A stretch of 64,000 nt of DNA, taken from positions 1-64,000 of the forward strand of contig JAJZQY010000006.1 in NCBI GenBank assembly GCA_021806605.1, read 5' to 3'. The stretch is from Pseudomonadota bacterium (GTDB lineage: Bacteria; Pseudomonadota; Gammaproteobacteria; Burkholderiales; JABEVD01). Under the pieces are notes generated by a model. The model saw nothing but the letters and a program-made list of their open reading frames with translations. It searched no databases and was not told the DNA's origin. This document shows positions 28,175 through 37,314 of this stretch, in pieces. The position numbers and the translations under genes were made by a program. The number at the start of each line of letters is the position of its first letter. The first letter of the stretch is position 1.

Positions 28175-29284
28175 TCAGGAAAGGACGGCGGGAAGCTCCT
28201 TCGCAAGCAGATTCTTTTCGGATACCGCCTTGCCGCAAAGCGCGAATCCGAGCATCTTCCCGTCTTCGCCCAGAAAAACCGATTTCACGCCTTCGGCATC
28301 GGCTTCAGTATGCCAGGCGCCCTTCGAACCCGCTTTCGGCGGGGAAACCACAGCCGGACAGGAAGGCGTTTTGACGACCACGGGCATCGCAGGGTAAACG
28401 AGAGATTCCCTTTCTCCCAGCACATTCCGGGCGAGTATTTTGGATGCGTGCATGATGGGCATCACGAAGGGCAGAACCTGCCCCTCGATTTCCATGCAGT
28501 CCCCTATTGCGTAGACATCCCGTGCGCTCGTCTCCAGTTGCCGGTTGACCAGAATTCCCCTCGCGCATTCCAGTCCCGCATCCTGCGCAAGCCCGATCCT
28601 GGGCTTCAGCCCCACTGCGGAAAGAACGATATCGGCCTGGAAAGCGCTGCCGTCTTCGAGGAGGATGCTTCCCTTTTCGATTTTCGCGATCTTCACCCCC
28701 CAATGCCAGGCGATTCCCTTCATGGCCTTCTCCATCCACTTCCCGCATTCTGGCGTCACCAGCCGGCCCAGCGGCTGACTCGCGATGTCGAAAACGTCGA
28801 CTTCGAATCCGCTTGATGAAAGATCGTCGGCGAATTCGCAACCGACCAGGCCCGCACCGATTATTGCAACCCTTTTCTTCCCTTCCAGCGCTTTCCTGAA
28901 TCCGGCATAGCCGGACAGGTCATTGACTGAAAGCGCGTCCGCATGAAGACGCAGCGGGTCCGCGCCGAGGGCGAGCACGAGCCTGGCATAGCGCAGCTTC
29001 TCCCCATCTATCGAAATTTCGTGATCGCCGGGGAAAATCGCATCCACGCGGACATCCGTCCTGATTCTGGCATCCAGCTCCGCCGCCATCTGGGCGGCGC
29101 TCTTGATGACGAGCGAACCCGGGTCTTTCCCCGAGGAGAATGCGTTCGAGAGCATGGGCTTGGAATAGAAATCCCCCGAATCCATCGAGACCAGAAGAAG
29201 CGGGACTTCCCTGTCCAGCCTTCTGATCTCCTTAGCGCTCTGGTAGCCTGCGAGCCCGCTCCCCACGATCACGACCGGATCCAT
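28175..29284 (-). CDS. FAD-dependent rubredoxin reductase
   Basis: The 369-residue pyridine-nucleotide-disulfide-type oxidoreductase has the FAD site VVIVGSGLAGYQSA at the N-terminus, a second NAD(P)H site VAIIGAGLVGCEFADDL (about 140-156), and the FAD-closing DVYAIGDC. There is no active-site CxxxxC, as expected for rubredoxin-NAD+ reductases (RubB/AlkT type). The gene lies four bases behind the rubredoxin gene, which is its probable electron acceptor. The chain NADH to reductase to rubredoxin to rubrerythrin would reduce H2O2. Confidence 0.88.
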   Translation of the reverse strand: MDPVVIVGSGLAGYQSAKEIRRLDREVPLLLVSMDSGDFYSKPMLSNAFSSGKDPGSLVIKSAAQMAAELDARIRTDVRVDAIFPGDHEISIDGEKLRYARLVLALGADPLRLHADALSVNDLSGYAGFRKALEGKKRVAIIGAGLVGCEFADDLSSSGFEVDVFDIASQPLGRLVTPECGKWMEKAMKGIAWHWGVKIAKIEKGSILLEDGSAFQADIVLSAVGLKPRIGLAQDAGLECARGILVNRQLETSARDVYAIGDCMEIEGQVLPFVMPIMHASKILARNVLGERESLVYPAMPVVVKTPSCPAVVSPPKAGSKGAWHTEADAEGVKSVFLGEDGKMLGFALCGKAVSEKNLLAKELPAVLS

Positions 29285-29288
29285 GATC

Positions 29289-29453
29289 TCAGACCTCGAC
29301 CATCTCGAAATCCGATTTCGCCACGCCGCAATCCGGGCAGTTCCAGCTCTCCGGAATGTCTCCCCATTTCGTTCCGGCGGCTATCCCCTCTTCGGGCATG
29401 CCGACAGCTTCGTCGTAAACGAATCCGCAAACCACGCATTGCCATTTCTTCAT
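29289..29453 (-). CDS. Rubredoxin
   Basis: The 54-residue protein has the two iron-binding knuckles C6-x-x-C9 (CVVC) and C39-x-x-C42 (CPDC) and the conserved tail DFEMVE. One Fe(SCys)4 centre carries single electrons. Its ATG overlaps the rubrerythrin stop (ATGA) and the reductase follows closely, so three linked parts of a peroxide-reducing chain are encoded together. Confidence 0.96.
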   Translation of the reverse strand: MKKWQCVVCGFVYDEAVGMPEEGIAAGTKWGDIPESWNCPDCGVAKSDFEMVEV

Positions 29454-29929
29454 GACTTTCTCCCGGTTGAAATTCTTTCGAGCGCCTCGCGGTAGTGTGC
29501 GGCATGCCGCTCCTCCACCTTCGCCAATGCCGAGAAGCGCTTCGCCGCTTTCTGCAAGGTGGCGATGAACCTTTGCGCATGTTCCTTCGATTCGGCTATC
29601 TGCTCGTCCATTTCGGCAAGCGCATCGATTCTTCCCTCCTCCTCGGCTTCCTTCCTGAAGGAAGGGTACATCTCGGTATATTCGTAAGTTTCCCCGGCTA
29701 TCGCCATTTCCAGGCATTTTTCCGGCGTCGTCTCCTCCGCAGGATGGAGCAGTTCGAGATGGCCGAAGGCATGCAACACTTCCTGGGCTGCTGTTTCCTC
29801 GAACACCTTTGCGGTTTCGATATCCCCGGCCCTGCGGCACTGCCTGGCGAAATAGAGGTATTTGATATGGGCCATCGACTCGCCCGCGAAGGCGGATTCG
29901 ATGTTCCTGACGGTCGGCGATGATTTCAT
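29450..29929 (-). CDS. Rubrerythrin (without fused rubredoxin domain)
   Basis: The product is 159 residues and corresponds to the ferritin-like di-iron domain only. Predicted iron ligands fall at E17, E50-x-x-H53, E80, E83 and E139-x-x-H142, in the order of the rubrerythrin family. Canonical rubrerythrins have a C-terminal rubredoxin domain; here it is a separate overlapping gene. The protein reduces hydrogen peroxide in the cytoplasm. The start at 29929 has AAAGGAG before it. Confidence 0.92.
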   Translation of the reverse strand: MKSSPTVRNIESAFAGESMAHIKYLYFARQCRRAGDIETAKVFEETAAQEVLHAFGHLELLHPAEETTPEKCLEMAIAGETYEYTEMYPSFRKEAEEEGRIDALAEMDEQIAESKEHAQRFIATLQKAAKRFSALAKVEERHAAHYREALERISTGRKS

Positions 29930-30033
29930 CTCGGTCTCCTTTGCATGCACAAGAGCAAACGCTCAGGGACCATGTTACAAAGGAGAAATAGCCTAGTCCA
30001 ATTGATTGTTTATGCCGTATCGATAGAAACTGG

Positions 30034-30978
30034 TTATGATCCTGCGGTTTTCCCGTCGAGCGGAACGATGCCGGGAAGGTTGCAGTCCAGAATCGACTGC
30101 CTGACCGCCTCGACTGCCTGAGGCCTGTAGAAGCTCTTGCGCCAGGCGAGCACGACGCGCCTCGATGGCACCGGAGAGGAAAACGGCCGGATGGCTATCA
30201 GGGCATTTCTCGATTCTTCCGCATCCGCTGCGGTTGCAGGCAGCACGGTGATCCCGGCGCCGGATGCGACCATGTAGCGGATCGTCTCCAGGGAGCTGCC
30301 TTCCACGGTTTTCTGCAGGCCAGAGGAAGCCGCGATGGCGCGGCTCAGGGCGGAACTCGCCTGCAGCACCTGATCCCTGAAGCAGTTTCCCGCCGCGAGC
30401 AGGAAAAGGTTGTCCTGGGCAAGCTGGGAAGCCGAAATGCTGGCTTTGGCAACCCATTTGTGATTGACGGGCAACGCCACGCGGAAGGGCTCTTCATAGA
30501 CTTCCTGCGTCACGATCCCGGGCTCCGAAAACGGGGTGGAAAGGATCGCGACATCGAGTTCGCCGCGCTTCAGGAGATCGGCGAGGCGGTTGGTGAAATT
30601 CTCCTGGATCAGAAGCGGCATGAGCGGCGCCCTGTCGTGCAGCACCGGGATCAGCCTGGGAAACAGGTAGGGGGCGATGGTATAGATCGCGCCTATCCTG
30701 AGTGAGCCGTTCAGCTGCTCCTTCCCCTTGTGCACCATCTGCCTGATCGCAGTCGCCTCTTCCAGGACGCGCTTTGCCTGGACCACGACCTGCTCCCCTA
30801 TCGGCGTCACGGAAACGTCGCTCATGCCGCGCTCGAAAAGCGTAACGCCGAGTTCGTCCTCGAGTTTCCTCACCGCCACGCTCAGGGTGGGCTGGCTGAC
30901 GAAGCAGGACCTCGCAGCCCTGCCAAAATGCCGCTCTCGCGCCAATGCAACGATGTATTTGAATTCCGTGAGTGTCAT
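30034..30978 (-). CDS. oxyR: OxyR-type LysR regulator lacking the resolving cysteine
   Basis: The 314-residue protein has a LysR winged HTH (1-60; [19 protein letters not shown]) and the OxyR sensor domain with AAGNC199FRDQ and [20 protein letters not shown]. Peroxidatic Cys199 aligns exactly with E. coli, but position 208 is Ser (QAS208SAL) where E. coli and most betaproteobacterial OxyR have the disulfide partner Cys. Other cysteines (C25, C299) are distant. The usual C199-C208 switch is therefore impossible and another oxidation state would have to signal. It lies 104 bases upstream of the rubrerythrin operon in the same direction and is its likely regulator. Confidence 0.87.
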   Translation of the reverse strand: MTLTEFKYIVALARERHFGRAARSCFVSQPTLSVAVRKLEDELGVTLFERGMSDVSVTPIGEQVVVQAKRVLEEATAIRQMVHKGKEQLNGSLRIGAIYTIAPYLFPRLIPVLHDRAPLMPLLIQENFTNRLADLLKRGELDVAILSTPFSEPGIVTQEVYEEPFRVALPVNHKWVAKASISASQLAQDNLFLLAAGNCFRDQVLQASSALSRAIAASSGLQKTVEGSSLETIRYMVASGAGITVLPATAADAEESRNALIAIRPFSSPVPSRRVVLAWRKSFYRPQAVEAVRQSILDCNLPGIVPLDGKTAGS

Positions 30979-31064
30979 GGTTCCTCTTGCCGAGCCGATA
31001 CAACGGACTTACCAGAACTGCTCAATATAGTCAAAATCCATTTTCTTGACAAGAAAACAGCCTG

Positions 31065-32816
31065 TCAGTTGCCGAACAGCCCTTTCAGGAGCCGCTCCTT
31101 CACCTTGTCCTTGACCTCGGCTTTCTTGCGCTCGACTTTCGCCTTCAGCGCACCGGACGCCATGGAACCGATATCCAGAGAGTAATGCAGCGAATCGAAC
31201 GGGCCCGATATGCGGACCGGGACGGTCACGCCCCTGAGCGAGGAAAGATCGGCCCCGCCCTGTCCCTGCAGGGTCGCGACCACGGAAACTCTGGCGAGAT
31301 AATTCATGGCGCTCCTGCCGATGTCGATATCCCCCTCGCCGCCCAGCCTGAAGAGAGGGGATTTCGCCGTCAGGTCGCTGTTGTGGGCGATGCCGTTCCT
31401 GATGTCGAAAGTGGCGGAAAGCTCCGAGAAGTCGGTCTTTTCGGAAGCATTCGCAGCCCCGCTTTGCGCCCCTCCTATTTTCGACTGGATGCCGCGCAGC
31501 GCTGCTGCCAGATCGACCCCCCTCACCGCGCCATCGGTGAGGCGCAGCGAAGCTTTGCCTGCCAGGGTTTTCCTGAGGTCCCCGACGAGATTGCCGGATG
31601 CCGCCAAATCGACCGAAACTGCCCCCCTGCCTTCGAGAATGTCCTTCTTCGTCATGTCCCTGATCAATGGCCCCACGCTGATCCCGGAGAAATTCTCCTT
31701 CAGCCTGAATTTGGGCACGACAAGCGCTTCCACCGCCGCGCTTCCGGCCGATTTTCCCTGATAGAGATCGGCCTTGATGGGGGCGAGAGTCAGCCTGGAG
31801 CCAGCCGCATGGATGCCGAGAGCGACCTTCGACAATTGCAGCCCGTAAACTTTCAGCGCGCCTATCGCGAGATTGCCGCTCGCATCCAGCTTCCTGAGGA
31901 AGGCAAGATCGAAAGGCTTCTCGGGACTGGAATCCTTGGATCCCGCTAGGTAGCGATCCGCATCCAGCCTGTCGATGTCGACATCGAAACGGTAGGCGGG
32001 AGACGCAAAACCCTTCACGGCAAGCTTCGCCCTGACGTGGCTGTCGTCGAATTTCGAAGACAGATCGGCTGAAGCAGACTGTTTCTCCATCTCGATTTCG
32101 GCAGAGCCTTTCACGGCGACAACATGTTTCTCCCCGGAAAATTCGAGATCGATTCCGTCCAGCGCGTAGCTTTCAGGTCCGGGCAGCAGCCCGCTTTTGA
32201 GCGACAGCTTCGACTCCCCGCCGGCATCCTTCATGACCAATCCTAGGGAAAAATCGGTATGAACCCCTTCCTTCAATCTTCCCGTCGCAAGCGAAATGCC
32301 GTCGAACACCCTTTTGCTGCCAGTCTTCTCATCTTCCAGGGAAACCGAACTGTTCGCAACCATGATACCGCCGATGTCGAATTCGGGCTTCTTTGCATTT
32401 CCCGCTTTCCCGCTCGCCAGATCGTCGTAATTGGTCGTGCCGTCGGGATAGCGCACCAGAGCGACGTGCAAGCCATCTATGACTATCCTGTCCACCTTCA
32501 GTCCGCCGTGAAGCAGAGGCAGCCATGCCATATCCAGCATTGCATTGTCCATCGAGGCGAATTGCCCTTTGCCTTGCGGGCCGCTCAGGGAAGCCTTGCC
32601 GAGATTCAGTCCTATCCGGGGAAAGAGCTTCAGACCGATTTTTCCCTCCAGATTCAGGGTGCGCCCGGTTTCGTCCCTGACGAAAGCCACGATCTGCGGC
32701 TTGTAGTCGTTCGGATCGACCTCGATTGCGACATAGGCGAGAAACAGCAAAAACGCCGCGAACAGGACGGCAATCGCGAGAAGCGCATATTTGAGGATCT
32801 TTTTCATTTTGGCCAT
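31065..32816 (-). CDS. AsmA-family envelope protein
   Basis: The 583-residue protein has one N-terminal membrane helix (about 8-29) and a long periplasmic, beta-strand-rich body. AsmA-like markers are DPNDYKPQIVAFV and RTLNLEGKIGLKLFPRIGLNLG in the first 70 residues, and VRGVDLAAALRGIQSKIGG and SLRGVTVPVRISGPFDSLHYSLD near the C-terminus. AsmA proteins form bridge-like or groove structures that move phospholipids toward the outer membrane or affect its assembly. It is divergent from the histidine kinase across a palindrome and 86 bases beyond the start of oxyR. Confidence 0.86.
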   Translation of the reverse strand: MAKMKKILKYALLAIAVLFAAFLLFLAYVAIEVDPNDYKPQIVAFVRDETGRTLNLEGKIGLKLFPRIGLNLGKASLSGPQGKGQFASMDNAMLDMAWLPLLHGGLKVDRIVIDGLHVALVRYPDGTTNYDDLASGKAGNAKKPEFDIGGIMVANSSVSLEDEKTGSKRVFDGISLATGRLKEGVHTDFSLGLVMKDAGGESKLSLKSGLLPGPESYALDGIDLEFSGEKHVVAVKGSAEIEMEKQSASADLSSKFDDSHVRAKLAVKGFASPAYRFDVDIDRLDADRYLAGSKDSSPEKPFDLAFLRKLDASGNLAIGALKVYGLQLSKVALGIHAAGSRLTLAPIKADLYQGKSAGSAAVEALVVPKFRLKENFSGISVGPLIRDMTKKDILEGRGAVSVDLAASGNLVGDLRKTLAGKASLRLTDGAVRGVDLAAALRGIQSKIGGAQSGAANASEKTDFSELSATFDIRNGIAHNSDLTAKSPLFRLGGEGDIDIGRSAMNYLARVSVVATLQGQGGADLSSLRGVTVPVRISGPFDSLHYSLDIGSMASGALKAKVERKKAEVKDKVKERLLKGLFGN

Positions 32817-32833
32817 CCCCGGTCGTATAATTG

Positions 32834-32857
32834 ATTAGGGCGTTAACATGCCCTAAT
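32834..32857. promoter_or_regulatory. Operator-like palindrome between asmA-type gene and histidine kinase
   Basis: ATTAGGGC-GTTAACAT-GCCCTAAT has perfect 8-bp arms around an 8-base centre that itself contains GTTAAC. It lies in the 61-base divergent gap, so one bound protein could control both genes. Confidence 0.45.
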
Positions 32858-32877
32858 TCTATGCCAAAGGGGAGCAC

Positions 32878-33969
32878 ATGGTAGGAAAGCCCGAAAGCGA
32901 CGGCATGTACCGTGCCGCGATCGAAGCCCTGGCCGACGGAATCGTCCTGCTGGATCCGGAGGGCACCGTCATCGACTGCAATCCCGGAGCGGAATCCATT
33001 CTGGGCGTATCCTGCGAAGCGATGCTCGGCAATAAATTTACCGGTATCGGACTCGATTTCGTCCAGGAGAACGGTGCCCCCTACCCGAAAAAAAGGCTGC
33101 CTCATGCGATCACGCTCGGCACGGGCAAGACCTGCAGAAACGTCGTCATGGGGCTTTCCAGGCCAGATAGCGACACGACCTGGATCAGGGTCGATTCGGA
33201 AATTCTTTCCAGCGGGGGGCACCCCTTCGCCATTCTGGTTTCCTTTTCCGACATCAGCCTGCGCAAGAGGCACCAGGAAGAACTCCAGCACTCCTACAGC
33301 GCATTGCGCGAGCTTTCATTCAGGCTGCAGCATGCCCGTGAAGTGGAAAGGGCGAGCGTCGCACGGGAAATCCACGACGAGCTGGGCTCCGTCCTCACCT
33401 CGATCAAATTCGACCTGAGCTGGGCCGTCGAGAAGCTGGACGGCAAGGGACAGTTCGAGGAGATATTCAAGGCGCTGGATGGCGCCATCCAGAGCGTCAA
33501 GAAAATCTGCACCGACTTGCGGCCTGCCATCCTGGACGACCTGGGACTGCTCGCCGCAATCGAATGGCAGTTGGGAAAATTCGGCAGGAAAACCGGCATC
33601 CGCTGCAAAATCGAGACCAGGGGCAGCGAGCCCGCCGTCCCGCAGGACGTCGCCACCGGCATCTTCCGCATCTTCCAGGAAACCCTCACCAACATCGCCC
33701 GCCATGCCGATGCGGCGAACGTGCGGGTCAGGTTCCAGGCGAACGAAAAGGATATTTTGCTGACGGTGAACGACGACGGCAAGGGGATCGATCCCAAAAG
33801 CAGCGCAGGCTCGAAATCTCTGGGGATTCTCGGCATGGCGGAGCGAGCCCAGGCACTGGGCGGGGCGCTTGTCGTGCATCCGGCAAAGCCGAGGGGAACG
33901 AAGGTGGAACTCTCCATCCCGCTGGAGCGGCGGACATCCAGAAGGGCTATCGCCTCCAGTATCCCCTGA
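32878..33969 (+). CDS. Orphan cytoplasmic sensor histidine kinase (NarL/UhpB type)
   Basis: The 363-residue protein has no membrane segment. A PAS domain (about 10-130) is followed by a HisKA_3 dimerisation domain with the phosphoaccepting His166 in REIHDELGS and a C-terminal ATPase domain (HADAANVRV, NDDGKGID, LGILGMAERAQALGG). HisKA_3 kinases partner NarL/FixJ-type regulators, but no response regulator gene is nearby. AAGGGGAG supports the start. The 3' end overlaps the converging aldolase gene by 23 bases. Confidence 0.9.
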   Translation: MVGKPESDGMYRAAIEALADGIVLLDPEGTVIDCNPGAESILGVSCEAMLGNKFTGIGLDFVQENGAPYPKKRLPHAITLGTGKTCRNVVMGLSRPDSDTTWIRVDSEILSSGGHPFAILVSFSDISLRKRHQEELQHSYSALRELSFRLQHAREVERASVAREIHDELGSVLTSIKFDLSWAVEKLDGKGQFEEIFKALDGAIQSVKKICTDLRPAILDDLGLLAAIEWQLGKFGRKTGIRCKIETRGSEPAVPQDVATGIFRIFQETLTNIARHADAANVRVRFQANEKDILLTVNDDGKGIDPKSSAGSKSLGILGMAERAQALGGALVVHPAKPRGTKVELSIPLERRTSRRAIASSIP

Positions 33970-34582
33970 ATTTTTCCATCACCTCATTCATCTCGGCATC
34001 CGAAAGGATATTGGGCTCTCCGATCTGTAGCGCACGCCAGTATTGCTCGCAAAGCGACTCCACCTCGACGGCAAGCCCCAGCGCCTCATCCAGATCGCGT
34101 CCTGCGGCGATCATGCCGTGATTGGCGAGCAGGCAGGCGCGCCTGTCATGGAGCGCGGCAAGGGCATGATCCGACAGCGCCTGCGTGCCGAAAAGCGCAT
34201 AGGGAGCGCAGCGTATCGAGGTTCCGCCTGCAGCTGCGATCATGTAATGGAAAGGCGGCACCTCCCTGCCCAGGCAGGCGAGCGTCGTGGCGAAAGGGGA
34301 ATGGACATGGACGACCGAGCCGATCTCGGGGCGGCTCGCGAGGATATCCCTGTGAAAGCGCCATTCGCTCGACGGCCTCTCGCCCGTGACGACTTTGCCG
34401 GAAAAATCCATGAGCACCATGTCTTCGGGATGCATGGCTTCGGGCAGCAACGCCGAAGGGGTGATCAGGAAATGCTTTCCATGCCGCAGCGAAAGGTTTC
34501 CCGCAGCCCCCCGGTTCAATCCCAGCTCGACCAGGCGCAGGGAGGCTGCGACCAGCTTCTGCCGGAAAGCGTATTCCGTCAT
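33947..34582 (-). CDS. Class II aldolase/adducin-family protein
   Basis: The 211-residue protein resembles L-fuculose-phosphate aldolase and methylthioribulose-1-phosphate dehydratase. The catalytic acid E73 and zinc ligands H92, H94 (HVHSPF) and H154 (NHG) fall at almost the same positions as in FucA. The start at 34582 overlaps the stop of the preceding Rap1a-type gene (ATGA), which favours it over the ATG four codons upstream. No other sugar or methionine-salvage gene is adjacent, so the substrate is unknown. Confidence 0.86.
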   Translation of the reverse strand: MTEYAFRQKLVAASLRLVELGLNRGAAGNLSLRHGKHFLITPSALLPEAMHPEDMVLMDFSGKVVTGERPSSEWRFHRDILASRPEIGSVVHVHSPFATTLACLGREVPPFHYMIAAAGGTSIRCAPYALFGTQALSDHALAALHDRRACLLANHGMIAAGRDLDEALGLAVEVESLCEQYWRALQIGEPNILSDAEMNEVMEKFRGYWRR

Positions 34583-34935
34583 TTCTTCCTGCATGGATAG
34601 GCCTCTTCCAGCGCCTGCCTAACCAGCAGGCTGGCAGCCATTTTCCGCTTTCCCGCATGGGATTCGAGGTAGCTTCCGACGATTTCCTCGGCGTGCGAGG
34701 CGGAAAGCTTTTCCGGAATGCAGAGAACGCCGGTGAGCGCCTCGGTCGCCCCCTGCACGTAGCCGATGTAGAAGCCCGCATCGATGGCATCCGTGGCAAG
34801 CTGCTGGCCGGAATCCTGGACCATTCTTTCTTTCGCCTGGTATCTCTGGAAAAGCTTGTTGCCGTCCAGATAGCCGTCGGCACAAGCGGCAGTTGCATAG
34901 AGCGCCAGAACCAGCGCCGAAATCGTCTTCAGCAT
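34579..34935 (-). CDS. Rap1a/Tai-family immunity-like periplasmic protein
   Basis: The 118-residue protein has a signal peptide (MLKTISALVLALYATAACA) and the features of Rap1a/Tai immunity proteins: DAGFYIGYVQGATEAL, CIPEKLSASHAEEIVGSYLE, and SLLVRQALEEAYPC with two conserved Cys. Such proteins neutralise peptidoglycan amidases delivered by type VI secretion. No effector or T6SS gene is in the window, so it is an orphan, or the fold serves another job. It is coupled to the aldolase by a four-base overlap. Confidence 0.75.
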   Translation of the reverse strand: MLKTISALVLALYATAACADGYLDGNKLFQRYQAKERMVQDSGQQLATDAIDAGFYIGYVQGATEALTGVLCIPEKLSASHAEEIVGSYLESHAGKRKMAASLLVRQALEEAYPCRKK

Positions 34936-34993
34936 GTCTTCTCCGATTGGCAGATGCCCGATTTTCCGTTCATGGCTTCCCCGGCAGACGGCC

Positions 34994-36358
34994 TCACAGC
35001 TCGAAAGACTCGTTGAGGGAAGGCATCACGACCTTGCCCTTCACCAGGGAGGCGAACTGACTCATGCACGCTTCCTCGCCATGCACGAGGAAAGTCGTCC
35101 TGACTCCCCCTATTCCCTCATGCCATTTCAAGAGTTCGGCCTGGTCGGCATGGGCGGAGAAGCCGTTGATGGTATGGATGCGGGCGCGCACCGGCACTTC
35201 CCTGCCGTAGATGTGCACCTCCTTCGCCCCGTCGATGATCCTGCGGGCAAGCGTTCCGTTCGCGGCATAGCCGACGAAAACGACGCTGCAGTTTTCCTTT
35301 CCCAGGCTGTTCTGGAGATGGTGCCTGATCCGCCCCCCGGTACACATCCCGGCACCCGCCATGATCACTGCGCCGCCGCTGATCCGATTGATCGCGATCG
35401 AATCCGCCGTCTCGCGCGTGAAATGCAGTCCCTGCAGATGGAAGGGATCGCGCCCCTTGCGGAACATCTCGGCGGTTTCCGGCGCATAGCATTCCGGGTG
35501 CTTCCCGAAAATTTCCGTGGCTGAAATCGCCATCGGCGAATCCAGGAAAACCTGGGTGGTTCTGGAAAACCGCCCCGACTCGACGCCCTCCCTCAAGAAA
35601 TACAGCAGTTCCTGCGCCCGCTCCAGCGCGAAGGTCGGAATGATCACGTTGCCGCCTCGCCCGAAGGTGTCTTCCACGACCTCGTAGAATTCCTCGACGG
35701 AAGGCTCGAAGGACCTGTGCAGGCGGTCGCCGTAGGTGGTTTCCATGACCACGAAATCCGCGCTTTCCGGAGTAACAGGGCTCCTCAGGATGGGCCTTCC
35801 CGAGTTGCCGATATCGCCGGAAAAAAGCACGGAACGCTTTTTCCCCTTTTCCTCCAGTTCGAGAAGAATGCTGGCCGAGCCCAGGATATGGCCCGCATCC
35901 AGAAAAGTCGCCCTGATGTTCGGGGCAAGCTCCAATGGCCTGCCGTAATTCGCCGTGCGGCCGAAAAAATCGAGGGCGTAGAAGGCGTCCATCAGGGAAT
36001 AGAGCGGGACCGAAGGGCCGTGATTGCGGCGGTGGTGGACCTCCTCTTCCTGGAGATGGGCGGCATCGAGCATCACGAGGCGCGAGAGTTCGCGGGTTGC
36101 GGCAGTGGTCACGATCTCTCCCCTGAAACCCCGCTTCACCAGGAGCGGCAGTCTGCCGCAATGGTCGAGATGGGCGTGGGTGAGCAGAACGCAGTCGATC
36201 TGCGCGGGATCGAATCCGAAGGATTCCGCGTTCTCCTCCTCGATCTCGCGCCCGCCCTGATAGAGGCCGCAGTCGATCAGGATTTTCTTGTCCCCGCATT
36301 CGATCATGTGGCAGGAGCCGGTGACTCCCCTGTCCGCGCCGTGGAAAGAAATCTTCAT
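34994..36358 (-). CDS. MBL-fold beta-CASP ribonuclease/exonuclease
   Basis: The 454-residue protein has the metallo-beta-lactamase motif THAHLDHCG, DAGHILGSASILLE, and the beta-CASP region with METTYGDRLH and RVRARIHTINGFSAHADQ, followed by FLVHGEEAC. It belongs to the family of bacterial RNA-processing metallo-hydrolases similar to CPSF73 and archaeal aCPSF. The start at 36358 has GGAGG five bases upstream. The substrate is probably RNA. Confidence 0.88.
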   Translation of the reverse strand: MKISFHGADRGVTGSCHMIECGDKKILIDCGLYQGGREIEEENAESFGFDPAQIDCVLLTHAHLDHCGRLPLLVKRGFRGEIVTTAATRELSRLVMLDAAHLQEEEVHHRRNHGPSVPLYSLMDAFYALDFFGRTANYGRPLELAPNIRATFLDAGHILGSASILLELEEKGKKRSVLFSGDIGNSGRPILRSPVTPESADFVVMETTYGDRLHRSFEPSVEEFYEVVEDTFGRGGNVIIPTFALERAQELLYFLREGVESGRFSRTTQVFLDSPMAISATEIFGKHPECYAPETAEMFRKGRDPFHLQGLHFTRETADSIAINRISGGAVIMAGAGMCTGGRIRHHLQNSLGKENCSVVFVGYAANGTLARRIIDGAKEVHIYGREVPVRARIHTINGFSAHADQAELLKWHEGIGGVRTTFLVHGEEACMSQFASLVKGKVVMPSLNESFEL

Positions 36359-36374
36359 GTGGCCTCCCTCATTC

Positions 36375-37073
36375 TCAGAACAATCCCCTGATCGCGCTTC
36401 CCGCCTTTTCCAGGGTTTTCCCCGCGGACCTTGCCAGAGCATCGAAGCTCACTGCGGATTCGAGCTTCGCCTTCAGGGCTCCCGCCACTTTCTGTCCCAG
36501 CTCTCCGGGAGTGACTCCACCCTCGGCCTTGCCGATGTCGTTCAGGGTGATGTCGGGCAGCTTCACCGAAACCGTCCTGCCGTTCATGAATCCGGCGCTC
36601 GCTTGCGCTTTGGCATCCCGGATGGCAAGCTCCCCGACGATCAGCTTCTTGCCGCTCTTCTGAGCCCCAGAGGAGCCGGCTTGATCCACGATATGTTTCT
36701 GGATGGCATCGAAATTGGTCGCACCGTTTGCCTTCTCGTAAATGACGTCGGGGGAGTCAACGGCGATCTTGTCGATGCGGACCACGGGTTTTGCGATGCT
36801 GGATGCGTCGAGCACCATCTCGATCTCGCCGACTTTCAGGGCGTAAGGCGTACTGAAGCCGGAAGGGTTGCCCACGACGAGGCCGCGCACGATCCCCGTT
36901 CCCTGCGCAGCCCTGATTTCGACCGAAGCCACCTGCACCTTGGTTCCGGTCATCTCGCTGCCGTATTTCTCGATGGCGGTTCTGACGAGGCTGTCCATAT
37001 TGCCGTGCAGCCAGAAAAGCATGCCCGCCACGGCAACCAGGAGCACAAGGAGTGCGATGCCTGCCTTTTTCAT
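36375..37073 (-). CDS. AsmA-like membrane-anchored protein
   Basis: The 232-residue protein has one N-terminal membrane helix (about 4-22) and a periplasmic domain with AsmA/DUF748-like strands (VEIRAAQGTGIVRGLVVGNPSGF, ALKVGEIEMVLDASSI). It is a short relative of the AsmA family protein at 31-33 kb. The terminal domain is Ala/Lys-rich and helical. It lies 16 bases upstream of the MBL RNase gene in the same orientation. The function is not known. Confidence 0.7.
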   Translation of the reverse strand: MKKAGIALLVLLVAVAGMLFWLHGNMDSLVRTAIEKYGSEMTGTKVQVASVEIRAAQGTGIVRGLVVGNPSGFSTPYALKVGEIEMVLDASSIAKPVVRIDKIAVDSPDVIYEKANGATNFDAIQKHIVDQAGSSGAQKSGKKLIVGELAIRDAKAQASAGFMNGRTVSVKLPDITLNDIGKAEGGVTPGELGQKVAGALKAKLESAVSFDALARSAGKTLEKAGSAIRGLF

Positions 37074-37314
37074 TGTTTTCCCTCCCTGCCCCCGATGATA
37101 TCAGGGATCGCGCCTGGCAGTCACGCCTCCAATCGAATCTGTCCATTCCCCGTGAAATCGCCTTCCCGGGGCGCGCGGCATCGCGTTCCGATTGGACCGG
37201 AAGGCGATCAAGATCGCCGAATCAGGAATGCGCGGCAGCGTTCCAGCCGCCGCACGACTGGCTGATCCCTCACGCATGGTTTAAAGTGAAGGCAGGAGTC
37301 AACGGGACAGCATC

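Noticed and set aside
29985-30037. Possible OxyR binding sites (ATAG half-sites) between oxyR and rubrerythrin
   Set aside because: Two ATAG half-sites exist, but their partner CTAT boxes are imperfect and their 35-base spacing does not fit the 22-base periodicity of the consensus.
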